From an uncultured Bacteroidota bacterium (lineage in GTDB: Bacteria; Bacteroidota; Bacteroidia; 2-12-FULL-35-15): 64,000 nt of DNA. The notes beneath the pieces were generated by a model, which was given only the letters and a program-made list of their open reading frames with translations, searched no databases and had not been told where the DNA came from. Shown here piece after piece: positions 52,350 to 60,991 of the stretch (the first letter of the stretch is position 1; every line of letters starts with the position of its first letter). The stretch covers positions 1 through 64,000 of the forward strand of contig CAIYIS010000036.1 of the NCBI GenBank assembly GCA_903926385.1, written 5' to 3'. The position numbers were made by a program, and so were the translations under genes.

Positions 52350-53283
52350 TCAACAAAATTCAATCGTAATTATCACGCGTTTCAAGGCTATTCTTGCTTC
52401 GCTTTTATTAGGTGCTTTTGCCCTTAGTTTCAATGTTGCTGTTTCTCAAGAAGCAAAAAAAGCAACTTCAAAACTTGCTTTTAAAATGAGACTTAGTTCT
52501 ATTTTAACTAATGGTATAAGGAGTGTGAAAGCAAATTTGAGTAAAATGGAGGACGGAAAAACTGTCTCTGTTGAAAATCTTGCATCTCCAATCAGGCTTT
52601 ATTTGAGTGAAGTAAAAAAATATGATCCTTCTAATGGAACTGGTTTAATCAGCAAAGCATATATTAATAGAGAGGGAGAAGGGGAATTCGAGTTTCCTGA
52701 CAATTTCAATAAGGTTACATCCGGAATGCATGAGTTTACCTTCATTGCTAAGTTAGAATCAGATTCTTTATATCAAGATGTGGAAAAGGAAGTAACTGTT
52801 TCAGATGCAAAACTAACTATTGAATATAATGGAAAGGATTCTATCAAAACTGCAACAGCTTGCCTGGTGGAGTGGAAGGGTAAGGAATATGTTCCTGTAA
52901 AGGAGGGAGAACTTAAACTTTGTATTAAAAGAGCTTTCAATTTCCTTCCTTTTGGGCCAAATGCACCTTCAACTGATGAGAACGGTAATGTTTCTGGAGA
53001 ACTACCCCTTGATGTTCCGGGAAACGCTAATGGTACTTTGACTATTGCAGCAAGATTAGAAGATCACGAAACTTTTGGAACGCTGGAAATAACCAAAGAT
53101 GTTCCATGGAATATTCTTCCAAAAGTAAATAAGGAACACGGGCGAACTTTATGGTCTCAGGGCGACAATGCCCCCTTATTATTGGTAATTTCATCATTGG
53201 TAATAATAACTGTTATTTGGGGTACAATAATATATTTGATATATTTGCTCACTAGAGTAAAGAAGTTTGGAAAGATGCCTTAA
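52339..53283 (+). CDS. Membrane-anchored double Ig-like protein of redox module 2
   Basis: From ATG 52339 (with AAGG six bases upstream) the product has 314 residues: signal segment AILASLLLGAFALSFNVAVSQ, two successive beta domains (about 35-150 and 160-270; the second ends in a stretch homologous to the single domain of the module 1 protein) and a C-terminal helix (APLLLVISSLVIITVIWGTIIYLIYLL). The frame is open to 52282, but that would embed the signal peptide. It carries no cofactor motif. The domain duplication relative to module 1 is the main structural difference between the modules. Confidence 0.75.
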   Translation: MKNNQQNSIVIITRFKAILASLLLGAFALSFNVAVSQEAKKATSKLAFKMRLSSILTNGIRSVKANLSKMEDGKTVSVENLASPIRLYLSEVKKYDPSNGTGLISKAYINREGEGEFEFPDNFNKVTSGMHEFTFIAKLESDSLYQDVEKEVTVSDAKLTIEYNGKDSIKTATACLVEWKGKEYVPVKEGELKLCIKRAFNFLPFGPNAPSTDENGNVSGELPLDVPGNANGTLTIAARLEDHETFGTLEITKDVPWNILPKVNKEHGRTLWSQGDNAPLLLVISSLVIITVIWGTIIYLIYLLTRVKKFGKMP

Positions 53284-53521
53284 GGCAAGATACACAAAAA
53301 ACGCTATGAAATAATTGAATTTTCAAAGAGTATAGAAAAATTGATTTCATTGGCACAATAGTTGTGACATAGTGTAAAATTCAATGAGTTTCGAAAATTA
53401 TCAAAAGAAACATGAGTATTTCACAATTTTTTTGAGCTTGTGTAGTCAATAAAATAACAAAATTAAAAAGTAAGTAGTAACAATAAATAAATAATAATTA
53501 ACAATTTAAAAAACAAATCGT
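53284..53521. other. Gap before the module 2 cytochrome gene
   Basis: 238 AT-rich bases. A CACAA-TAG-TTGTG palindrome lies at 53354-53366. No clear -7 box was seen, so the cytochrome is probably read from the upstream promoter. Confidence 0.35.
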
Positions 53522-53944
53522 ATGAAAAAAATCAGTAAAGCGGCTCTAATATTGGGCGCAGGAATGTTTATGGTAACTTTATCAATTGGCAGCCTAAGTG
53601 CCCAAGATAAACCAAAAGGTAAAGAATGGAAAGCTCCTGATGCAGAAGCCAAAAAGAAAAGCGCTGTAAAAAGTGATGAAGCTACACTTAAGGCAGGAAA
53701 AGATATTTGGGGTCAACAATGTAAATCTTGCCATGGTGTGAAAGGGCAAGGCGATGGTCCTAAAGCAGAAAAAATTGATATTTCATGTGGAGATTTTACT
53801 TCTGCAGAAGTTCAAGGTTTAAGCGAAGGAGCTCTTTTCTGGAAAATCACAGAAGGAAGAAAACCAATGCCATCTTTCAACGAAAAATTAAGTGAAACTG
53901 AGCGTTGGCAGGTAGTTGCTTACATCAAAACTCTTAAAAAATAA
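53522..53944 (+). CDS. Periplasmic monohaem cytochrome c, module 2
   Basis: The 140-residue near-copy of the module 1 cytochrome has a Sec signal ending LSAQ, haem motif CKSCH at 67-71, the conserved extra Cys in ISCGDF, and probable axial Met116 in GRKPMPSF. The block GPKAEKIDISCGDF is identical in both copies. Divergence is concentrated in the signal peptide and linker, as expected for a gene duplication under constraint. A strong terminator follows. Confidence 0.92.
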   Translation: MKKISKAALILGAGMFMVTLSIGSLSAQDKPKGKEWKAPDAEAKKKSAVKSDEATLKAGKDIWGQQCKSCHGVKGQGDGPKAEKIDISCGDFTSAEVQGLSEGALFWKITEGRKPMPSFNEKLSETERWQVVAYIKTLKK

Positions 53945-53993
53945 GTAAGCAATGCTGTTTTGTCGAATGTATTAGTTCGAAAAAATGAATTAC

Positions 53994-54038
53994 AAATACC
54001 CGGAGTCAACACAGTTTGCTCCGGGTATTTTTTTTCTG
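53994..54038 (+). terminator. Rho-independent terminator after redox module 2
   Basis: The 12-bp stem AAATACCCGGAG with CTCCGGGTATTT is followed by a T-run. Confidence 0.85.
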
Positions 54039-54068
54039 ATTATATGACAATACTGATTCAACTGGTTT

Positions 54069-54076
54069 TATTTTTG
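54069..54076 (+). promoter_or_regulatory. -7 promoter element of the molybdenum cofactor operon
   Basis: TATTTTTG lies 37 bases before moaA. An imperfect ATGA-N6-TGAT at 54044-54057 is nearby but at a different spacing from that in the redox modules. Confidence 0.5.
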
Positions 54077-54113
54077 TAAAATTGTAAAAATTATAATTAA
54101 CACATTTCTCTAA

Positions 54114-55097
54114 ATGTTAGTAGACAGCTTTAACAGGCAACATGATTATCTCCGAATTTCACTCACAGATAAGTGCAATTTACGATGCACATATTGCACA
54201 GTGGAAAACATACAGCAAGGGAGCAATGGCAAGTTGCCAATAATTACAGCAGATGAAATAGAAACTATCGCATCTGCTTTTGTTAAGCTCGGAGTAAACA
54301 AAATACGACTCACCGGAGGAGAACCACTAGTTAGAAAAGATGCTAAGGACATTATTACAAGGCTTTCAAAATATCCTGTTGAACTTACTATTACTACTAA
54401 TGGAGTTTTAGTAGATGAGTATTTGAGCACTTTTAAGGCAGCCGGCATACGTTCGGTTAACGTTAGTTTGGATACTTTGAGTAAAAAAAGGTACTTTTCC
54501 ATAACCAGACGAAATGAGTATGACAGAGCGTTAGCGAATATCAATTTGCTACTACAGGACGATTATCATGTAAAGGTGAATGTTGTAGTGATGAAGGGAG
54601 TTAACGATGATGAGGTGCTCAATTTTATTGAATGGACCAAAAACACTCCGGTTCATATTCGGTTTATTGAGTATATGCCTTTTTCGGGAAACGAATGGAG
54701 CAGTGAAAAAATGTTTTCGCATCAACAATTATTGGATTTGATTTCATCAAAGTATGAAATAATAAAATTACTGAACGAAAAGAACGATACGGCAAAAAAA
54801 TATTTTGTGCCAAAACACAAAGGAACCTTTGCTGTTATTAGCACCATGAGCGAGCCCTTTTGTTCAGGATGCAACCGGATGCGACTTACCTCGGATGGTA
54901 AGATGTACAACTGTTTGTATGAAAAACAAGAAATGGACTTATTAACGCCCTTGCGCAACGGAATGAATATTGAATCATTGATACAGGAATGTGTATTGAA
55001 TAAAAAAGCTATGCTGGGAGGTAACAATGAAAACGAAAATTGGGGTAAGCTGAATACTGAGACTCGCGAAAAAAGTATGATTAACCTCGGGGGATAA
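54114..55097 (+). CDS. moaA: GTP 3',8-cyclase MoaA (molybdopterin step 1)
   Basis: This 327-residue radical-SAM enzyme has the N-terminal cluster motif CNLRCTYC (Cys21, 25, 28). The C-terminal second cluster motif is FCSGCNRMRLTSDGKMYNC, and the enzyme ends in the Gly-Gly tail required for radical chemistry (NLGG). It converts GTP to 3',8-cyclo-GTP; MoaC (the fusion at 59830) completes cPMP. It is the first gene of a rightward, tightly packed operon running to 60750. Confidence 0.96.
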   Translation: MLVDSFNRQHDYLRISLTDKCNLRCTYCTVENIQQGSNGKLPIITADEIETIASAFVKLGVNKIRLTGGEPLVRKDAKDIITRLSKYPVELTITTNGVLVDEYLSTFKAAGIRSVNVSLDTLSKKRYFSITRRNEYDRALANINLLLQDDYHVKVNVVVMKGVNDDEVLNFIEWTKNTPVHIRFIEYMPFSGNEWSSEKMFSHQQLLDLISSKYEIIKLLNEKNDTAKKYFVPKHKGTFAVISTMSEPFCSGCNRMRLTSDGKMYNCLYEKQEMDLLTPLRNGMNIESLIQECVLNKKAMLGGNNENENWGKLNTETREKSMINLGG

Positions 55098-55141
55098 ATT
55101 TTTTTATACCTCGTTATTACTATTTAAACCTATCGAACAAA

Positions 55142-56332
55142 ATGATATCCGTTAATGAAGCCAAAAGTCTGACAGAGGAAAACAGTCTTGTACTGGAACC
55201 AACGGAGGTCTTATTATACGAAGCTACCGGAAAGATTATCACATCAGACATTTATTCAAACACAGATATGCCTCCGTTTAATCAATCATCCATGGATGGG
55301 TATGGATTCAGATATTCTGATTGGAATCATCAAATCCCTCTTGAAATAATTGATGAGATTCCTGCAGGAGTGTTTAGCGAAAGAAAACTTTTGCCTAATA
55401 CTGCCGTTAGAATATTTACCGGAGCTCCTGTCCCAGAAGGATGCGATACTGTGGTTATGCAGGAGAAAGTAAAAGTAATTCAAAACAAGGTTTATATTAA
55501 TGATGAATTGATAACCGAAGGGAAAAATGTTAGACTGCAAGGTGCACAAACTGCAAAAGGAAGTATTGCAGTAACAGCTGGAACTAAAATTACGGCAGGG
55601 GTTGCGGGCTATTTAGCAGGATTAGGTGTTGAGAAAGTTTCTGTTTACAGATATCCTAAAATATGTATCATCACCACAGGAAAAGAACTTACCCCACCCG
55701 GACAACTATTAAAAGCGGGCAAAGTATATGAATGCAATTCATATACTTTGAATGCTGCATTAAGAGAAATCAATTGTGAGCCAGTTACAATGATAACTGC
55801 GGACGATAATGAGGCAGAAATAACTAATGTAATTGAAACAAATTTGCTTCTTTGCGATATAATAATTGTTTCGGGTGGAGTTTCCGTTGGCGATTACGAT
55901 TTTGTTGCAAAGGCATTTGATAACTGCGGTGTAAAATGCATATTTCACAAAGTGAAGCAAAAGCCCGGAAAGCCTATTTATTTCGGAAAAAAGAATAATA
56001 CTTTGGTGTTTGGATTGCCAGGCAATCCTTCAGCATTGTTGACTTGCTACCATGAATATATTTTTCCGTCAATTATGAAAATGACAGGACATATACCACA
56101 AAAAAGTGATAAGCTGATTCTCCCGTTAGCTAGTACTTATAGCAAAAAGGAAGGACTAACTTATTTTCTTCAGGGAAAAATAAAGGGGTCACAAGTGTTT
56201 CCGTTCTTGGTGCAAGAGTCATTTCAGATGAGTTCTTTTGCTAGTGCAGATTGTATTATCCAAATAGATGAAGAGGTGACAGAAGTTAAGGAAGGGTCAT
56301 TAGTTGAAATTCATATTTTAAATCAATATTAG
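55142..56332 (+). CDS. moeA: Molybdopterin molybdenumtransferase MoeA
   Basis: The 396-residue protein has MoeA hallmarks: PPFNQSSMDGYGF (substrate loop), FTGAPVPEGCDTVVMQEK, the GVSVGDYDF segment of the MoeA/MogA fold, KQKPGKPIYFGKKNNTLVFGLPGNPSALLTCYHEYI, and a C-terminal beta domain. It inserts molybdate into the adenylated pterin made by MogA, which is fused to MoaC at 59830. Its stop codon is immediately followed by the ATG of the next gene. Confidence 0.96.
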   Translation: MISVNEAKSLTEENSLVLEPTEVLLYEATGKIITSDIYSNTDMPPFNQSSMDGYGFRYSDWNHQIPLEIIDEIPAGVFSERKLLPNTAVRIFTGAPVPEGCDTVVMQEKVKVIQNKVYINDELITEGKNVRLQGAQTAKGSIAVTAGTKITAGVAGYLAGLGVEKVSVYRYPKICIITTGKELTPPGQLLKAGKVYECNSYTLNAALREINCEPVTMITADDNEAEITNVIETNLLLCDIIIVSGGVSVGDYDFVAKAFDNCGVKCIFHKVKQKPGKPIYFGKKNNTLVFGLPGNPSALLTCYHEYIFPSIMKMTGHIPQKSDKLILPLASTYSKKEGLTYFLQGKIKGSQVFPFLVQESFQMSSFASADCIIQIDEEVTEVKEGSLVEIHILNQY

Positions 56333-56674
56333 ATGAATAAATATGAAATAAAAGGAAAATTGTGGATGGAAGTGGACAAGCTTCATATTGGAAAAGGCAG
56401 AGCAAGATTGTTAGAGAAAATAAAAGAACATGGTTCGATTTCGAAAGCTGCGCAATCTGTTGAAATATCGTACAGACAAGCCTGGGCAATGATTGATGAT
56501 ATGAACCGCACATCGGAAAAAGAAATTGTTATAAAATCGATAGGTGGAAATAAAGGCGGAGGAACTATTCTGACACAAGAAGGAGAGAATCTATTAAAAC
56601 AATTTCAAAAAATGGAAAACGAGTTTCAAAAATTCCTGTTGTTATTTTCAAAAGAACTTAATCAGAAACATTAA
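56333..56674 (+). CDS. ModE-like winged-helix regulator without molybdate-binding domain
   Basis: The 113-residue protein consists only of the ModE N-terminal winged HTH: GKLWMEVDKLHIGKGRARLLEKIKEHGSISKAAQSVEISYRQAWAMIDDMN, then GGNKGGGTILTQEGENLLKQF. Full ModE (~260 residues) has C-terminal molybdate-binding MOP domains, which are absent. It probably regulates molybdenum genes but would need another way to sense the metal. It is translationally coupled on both sides (adjacent to moeA; overlaps the next start by one base). Confidence 0.88.
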   Translation: MNKYEIKGKLWMEVDKLHIGKGRARLLEKIKEHGSISKAAQSVEISYRQAWAMIDDMNRTSEKEIVIKSIGGNKGGGTILTQEGENLLKQFQKMENEFQKFLLLFSKELNQKH

Positions 56675-57408
56675 TGACAACCACTCTGCTGCTTTTTTAT
56701 TCATTGCTATTAATCATTGCATTTCTTTATGCATCTGTAGGACATGGAGGAGCCAGCGGCTATCTGGCATTGATGACTTTCTTTTCATTTTCGCCTGACA
56801 CCATGAAACCTGCTGCATTGATAATAAATATTGCTGTTTCGTTGATAGCTTTTATTCAATATTACCGCAACGGTCATTTCAGATGGAGTTTGTTTTTGCC
56901 ATTTGCTGTAGCTTCAATTCCTGCCGCTTTTATTGGCGGACTTATAACTGTAAATGCTGGATTCTACAAAAAAACACTTGCTGTATTATTGCTCTTTTCT
57001 GTAATAAAACTTTTAGGAGTAAAAATTAAAATTAATAATTTCGAATTGAAACAAAACATTTTAATCTCAATTCTGATAGGAGCCTTTATAGGTCTTTTGT
57101 CTGGTATGATTGGGATTGGCGGAGGTATAATATTAAGTCCATTGATTTTGTTGTTGCACTGGGCTGACATGAAACAAACAGCAGCAGTGTCGGCATTGTT
57201 TATTTTTGTTAATTCACTAGCTGGTTTGGCTGGTTTATTTATTAAGGGATTTGATTATAAACCTGAAATAGGAATGATGCTTATAATTGCATTTGTGGGA
57301 GGATTGGTTGGTTCATATTTCGGAGCCAAAAAATTTGAAAGTAATTTGTTGTCAAAAATACTGGCACTCGTTCTTGTAATAGCTTGTGTGAAATTAATTA
57401 TTACGTAA
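56674..57408 (+). CDS. TSUP-family anion transporter (TauE/SafE)
   Basis: The 244-residue membrane protein has about eight hydrophobic segments in two similar halves, with the family motifs VGHGGASGYLALMTF in the first half and SGMIGIGGGIILSPLILLLHWADMKQTAAVSALFIFVNSLAGLAGL in the second. TSUP proteins move sulfite, sulfoacetate and other sulfur anions. Within a molybdenum cofactor operon a role with sulfite, or with an oxyanion resembling molybdate, is conceivable, but only its position suggests this. Confidence 0.88.
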   Translation: MTTTLLLFYSLLLIIAFLYASVGHGGASGYLALMTFFSFSPDTMKPAALIINIAVSLIAFIQYYRNGHFRWSLFLPFAVASIPAAFIGGLITVNAGFYKKTLAVLLLFSVIKLLGVKIKINNFELKQNILISILIGAFIGLLSGMIGIGGGIILSPLILLLHWADMKQTAAVSALFIFVNSLAGLAGLFIKGFDYKPEIGMMLIIAFVGGLVGSYFGAKKFESNLLSKILALVLVIACVKLIIT

Positions 57409-57411
57409 ACA

Positions 57412-58011
57412 ATGAATAGAAAACGAGATCCTGTGAACGGTTACATTCTTGCGGGAGGGAAAAGCCTGCGTATGGGAACTGATAAGGCTTTTCTTGCATT
57501 TAGGGGTAAAACTTTAATTCAGCATGTAATCGAAAAGTTAAGCCCGGCAGTGGACGAAATAATTGTTATTTCGAATAATTTGAGTTTTTCAGAAATGAAG
57601 ACTGATGTGATAAGTGATGTGATAAAAGATAAAGGGCCGGCCGGAGGGATACACGCGGCACTTCAACATTGCAGTTCTTCAAAAATATTTGTTGTTAGTT
57701 GCGATATGCCTTTCGTAAATACAGAAGCAATAAAACACATAATAAAGAACTCTTTGAATACTCAAATTACTTTGCCATTTCATAAAAATAATCTTGAACC
57801 ATTGTTTGGAGTTTACTCGAAAGATTGTTTTTTGCAATGGGAGCAACTAGTGCAACAAAACGTCTTGAAACTATCGGATATTATTTCTCATTTTTCATTG
57901 CAGAAGTTAGTTACTGATAAACACCCAGTGTTTACTAACGCAATGTTCACAAATATCAATACAAAAGATGATTTTATAAACGCACAAAAAGTAGACACCA
58001 ATGGAAATTAA
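57412..58011 (+). CDS. mobA: Molybdenum cofactor guanylyltransferase MobA
   Basis: The 199-residue protein starts with the nucleotidyltransferase motif YILAGGKSLRMGTDKAFL (residues 11-28) and contains KGPAGGIHAAL and VVSCDMPFVNTE (metal-binding Asp). It attaches GMP to the molybdenum cofactor, making the bis-MGD form used by DMSO-reductase-family enzymes such as nitrate, polysulfide or formate oxidoreductases. The genome therefore probably encodes such an enzyme outside this window. It overlaps moaD by 11 bases. Confidence 0.93.
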   Translation: MNRKRDPVNGYILAGGKSLRMGTDKAFLAFRGKTLIQHVIEKLSPAVDEIIVISNNLSFSEMKTDVISDVIKDKGPAGGIHAALQHCSSSKIFVVSCDMPFVNTEAIKHIIKNSLNTQITLPFHKNNLEPLFGVYSKDCFLQWEQLVQQNVLKLSDIISHFSLQKLVTDKHPVFTNAMFTNINTKDDFINAQKVDTNGN

Positions 58012-58234
58012 TTTACTTGTGTTCGGGCAACTATCCGACATAACCAAATGCTCAGAAATGAAAATTGCTCACGTGAACGATACACAGCAACTCATCATCA
58101 AACTTACTACTCAGTTTCCGGAGTTGGCATTATCAAAATATTCTGTTGCTGTGAATCGGAAGGTTGTTTTTGAAAATACAATGTTAACGGATAAAGATAC
58201 AGTGGCTCTGCTTCCGCCATTTTCGGGTGGATAA
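58001..58234 (+). CDS. moaD: Molybdopterin synthase sulfur carrier subunit MoaD
   Basis: The 77-residue ubiquitin-like protein ends in the obligatory Gly-Gly (PPFSGG), which is activated by MoeB and carries the dithiolene sulfur as thiocarboxylate. Length is normal. It lies directly before its activating enzyme gene. Confidence 0.93.
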   Translation: MEINLLVFGQLSDITKCSEMKIAHVNDTQQLIIKLTTQFPELALSKYSVAVNRKVVFENTMLTDKDTVALLPPFSGG

Positions 58235-58248
58235 TAAAGTAAAAAAGA

Positions 58249-59358
58249 ATGGCAGAGAATAACAGATATCATAGGCAAATAATTCTGAAAGAATTCGGAG
58301 AGTCGGCACAAGTAAAACTGAAGCAGGCGAAAGTGTTAGTTATTGGTTCGGGCGGTTTGGGCTGTCCGGCACTTCAATATTTAGCAGCTGCAGGTATTGG
58401 TACGATAGGAATTGTCGATTTTGATTTAGTCGACTTATCTAATCTGCAACGTCAGACACTTTATTCGATGAAAGATATTGGTAAGCCCAAAGCATTAGTA
58501 GCCGCTTTTAAACTTAACGATTCGAATCCCGAAATAAATGTTGTACCTTATACCTTTAAACTTACAAAAGAAAAAGCGTTGGAATTATTTCCGTTCTATG
58601 ACATTATAATGGATGGAACAGATAATTTTTCATCGCGTTACTTGATTAACGATGCTTGTGTGATATTAAACAAACCTTTGATATATGGTGCTGTTCTGCG
58701 TTTCGAAGGACAGGTGGGAGTTTTCAATATGGCGGATAAACAATCAGGAATAAAAACCAATTACCGCGATATGTTTCCTGAACCACCCGAAGCAACATCT
58801 GTAATGAGTTGTAAAGAAGCGGGGGTGCTTGGTGTATTGCCCGGAATTATTGGTGTAATGCAGGCCACGGAGATTATTAAAATTATTTCAGGAGTTGGCA
58901 AACCGCTTTGCAACAAAATTATTTCTTATAATTCGTTACATAATTCCTTTCATGATTTCGAAATTTATCCGAGCACTATAGCGACAAATAATTATCCAAA
59001 AGATGAAGCAGAATTTTTGAACTTTGATTACGATTGGTTTTGCGGGGCATGTTCGAATGTTAAAGAAATTACTGTTGACCAATTTGACAGTATGAGAAAA
59101 AATGAAAAAGTGATGATTATAGATGTGAGAGAAAAGGGCGAACACCCACTGATAACAGAATTTGATTATGTCAATATCCCCTTAAATGAATTTCAGAAAT
59201 CTATGTCAGGTATATCAACAGAAAATAAGATTGTGATATTTTGTAAATCAGGTAAACGCAGCGCCACCGCTGTGAGTATGCTTAATGAAGCGTTTCCTCA
59301 ATGCGATGTATGTAGTTTAGTCGAAGGCATTGAGAATTGGAAAATGATAAATCAATAA
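58249..59358 (+). CDS. moeB: MoeB-type MoaD adenylyltransferase fused to a rhodanese domain
   Basis: The 369-residue protein has an E1-like adenylation domain: Rossmann motif GSGGLG (33-38), DFDLVDLSNLQRQ, and DGTDNF (122-127). A rhodanese domain (about 275-369) follows, with active-site loop CKSGKRS (332-338) whose Cys can carry persulfide. E. coli MoeB binds zinc with two CxxC pairs. Here the first is NYRD (171-174) and only CGAC (265-268) remains, so the usual zinc site looks broken. It activates MoaD and may supply its sulfur through the rhodanese part. Confidence 0.93.
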   Translation: MAENNRYHRQIILKEFGESAQVKLKQAKVLVIGSGGLGCPALQYLAAAGIGTIGIVDFDLVDLSNLQRQTLYSMKDIGKPKALVAAFKLNDSNPEINVVPYTFKLTKEKALELFPFYDIIMDGTDNFSSRYLINDACVILNKPLIYGAVLRFEGQVGVFNMADKQSGIKTNYRDMFPEPPEATSVMSCKEAGVLGVLPGIIGVMQATEIIKIISGVGKPLCNKIISYNSLHNSFHDFEIYPSTIATNNYPKDEAEFLNFDYDWFCGACSNVKEITVDQFDSMRKNEKVMIIDVREKGEHPLITEFDYVNIPLNEFQKSMSGISTENKIVIFCKSGKRSATAVSMLNEAFPQCDVCSLVEGIENWKMINQ

Positions 59359-59364
59359 TTAATA

Positions 59365-59817
59365 ATGAAAGAAAAAAAGAAACATACAGTGTTGGTTGAA
59401 GGCCCTATAACCGCAGCTTTTATAGCCGACAGCATACAAAAGCATAGTAGTAAAACAAACATTGGAGCACATGATATTTTTCTCGGGCAGGTGCGTAATG
59501 ATTTAATTAGCGGAAAAACTGTTGTTGCTATTGAGTATTCAGCATACAGTGAAATGGCAGAAGAAAAATTTCATGCCATTCGCGAAGCAGCATTTGCCAA
59601 ATATAATTTGGTATGTATGCATATTTATCACAGCACAGGGATGGTAAAAGCAGGAGAAATTTGTTTGTTTGTTTTCGTTTCGACCAAACATCGTAAAGAT
59701 GCTTTTGATGCATGTCGCGAAATAACAGAGCAAATAAAGGCATTGGCACCGGTTTGGGGAAAAGAAATTTTTGAAGACGAAACCTACACCTGGAAAGAAT
59801 TAAATAATGGTAATTGA
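59365..59817 (+). CDS. moaE: Molybdopterin synthase catalytic subunit MoaE
   Basis: The 150-residue protein has GAHDIFLGQVRND and YSAYSEMAEEKFHAIREAAFAKY, then HSTGMVKAGEICLFVFVSTKHRKDAFDACREITEQIKALAPVWGKEIFED, with the conserved active-site lysines (Lys in QIKALAP and in WGKE). With MoaD it converts cPMP to molybdopterin. Confidence 0.95.
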   Translation: MKEKKKHTVLVEGPITAAFIADSIQKHSSKTNIGAHDIFLGQVRNDLISGKTVVAIEYSAYSEMAEEKFHAIREAAFAKYNLVCMHIYHSTGMVKAGEICLFVFVSTKHRKDAFDACREITEQIKALAPVWGKEIFEDETYTWKELNNGN

Positions 59818-59829
59818 TAACAATACGAG

Positions 59830-60750
59830 ATGATAGACATAACCTATAAATCGAACACACTTAGAACAGCCACAGCACAGGCTATTGTAAAGGTTAGTAA
59901 ACAAGAAACAATGGATGCGGTGCTCAACAAAACTGTACCAAAAGGAGATGTTTTTGAAATGGCCAAAACAGCGGGCTTGTTTGCCGTTAAGCGCACCAGC
60001 GATATGATTCCGGATTGTCATCCCATGCCGGTAGAATTCACATCTGTTCGATTTGCTGTGAACGGACTTGAAATTACTATTGAAACCGAAGTGCACACTA
60101 TTTACAAAACGGGAGTGGAAGTTGAAGCTATGCATGGTGCTTCTGTGGTTGCCCTTACTGTTTACGATATGCTGAAGCCTATTGATAAAGGAATAGAAAT
60201 TTGCTCCATAAAACTGCTGGAGAAAAAAGGTGGCAAATCCGATTTCCTTGACAATTTCCGTAAAGATTTAAAAGCCGCTGTTATAGTTTGCTCCGATAGT
60301 ATTGCTGCCGGCAAAAAAACAGATAAAGCTGGAAAGGCAATTATTCAGAAACTTGAAAAGTGTAATGTGTCGGTTGCGAATTATATTATTATTCCCGATG
60401 ATAAAGAATTTATTCAAAAAACCGTTTTGAAACTTCATTCAGAAAAAACAGACCTGATTATTTTGACCGGAGGCACGGGGCTTTCGCCACGAGATAATAC
60501 CCCGGAGGCAATTAAACCTTTGTTAGATAAAGAAGTTCCGGGAATAATGGAAGCTGCCCGAAATTATGGACAAAACCGAACACCTTTTTCCATGCTTTCG
60601 AGAGGAATAGCAGGCATTAAGGGCAGTACGCTTATTTTGACTTTACCCGGTTCAACAAAGGGAGCCTACGAATCGATGGATGCATTGTTTCCATACATTC
60701 TCCATATATTTAGAGTAACAGCCGGGGCCGAACATGAGCAGGGTAATTGA
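59830..60750 (+). CDS. MoaC-MogA fusion (cPMP synthase and molybdopterin adenylyltransferase)
   Basis: The 306-residue bifunctional protein has residues 1-~140 as MoaC (LRTATAQAIV, KGDVFEMAKTAGLFAVKRTSDMIPDCHPM, GVEVEAMHGASVVALTVYDM). The MoaC part lacks the usual ~15-residue N-terminal extension (it starts MIDITYKSNTLRTATA). From ~147 on it is MogA/MoaB (AAVIVCSDSIAAGKKTDKAG, LILTGGTGLSPRDNTPEAI, the PGSTKGAYES phosphate loop). It combines the second step of cPMP synthesis with the adenylation before MoeA. It is the last gene of the operon. Confidence 0.94.
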   Translation: MIDITYKSNTLRTATAQAIVKVSKQETMDAVLNKTVPKGDVFEMAKTAGLFAVKRTSDMIPDCHPMPVEFTSVRFAVNGLEITIETEVHTIYKTGVEVEAMHGASVVALTVYDMLKPIDKGIEICSIKLLEKKGGKSDFLDNFRKDLKAAVIVCSDSIAAGKKTDKAGKAIIQKLEKCNVSVANYIIIPDDKEFIQKTVLKLHSEKTDLIILTGGTGLSPRDNTPEAIKPLLDKEVPGIMEAARNYGQNRTPFSMLSRGIAGIKGSTLILTLPGSTKGAYESMDALFPYILHIFRVTAGAEHEQGN

Positions 60751-60991
60751 AATTCTGGCCTAATCATTAAGTTTCTATTTTAGCCCAAGAGGCTGTTTTT
60801 ATCAATTATACCATGAATAATCCTGTTTTTTATAAAAACAAGTCTGGATAACTTCCAATCTTGGTATTCCCCTATTTCCTGAAATACTATAAGGCTGAAT
60901 TCAGTTCTGCTGTATCATAAATGAATGAAATTGCGACAATAAGATAGCTTTTTGCACATTAAAAAGATACTGAAAAATGGCAAAAAGTAAG

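Noticed and set aside
53349-53370. A third copy of the ATGA-N6-TCAT operator before the module 2 cytochrome
   Set aside because: The local palindrome is CACAA-TAG-TTGTG, a different sequence with no -7 box at a matching distance.
54044-54057. The same dyad in front of moaA
   Set aside because: ATGA-N6-TGAT has a mismatch and its centre is 18.5 bases from the -7 box instead of 29.5.
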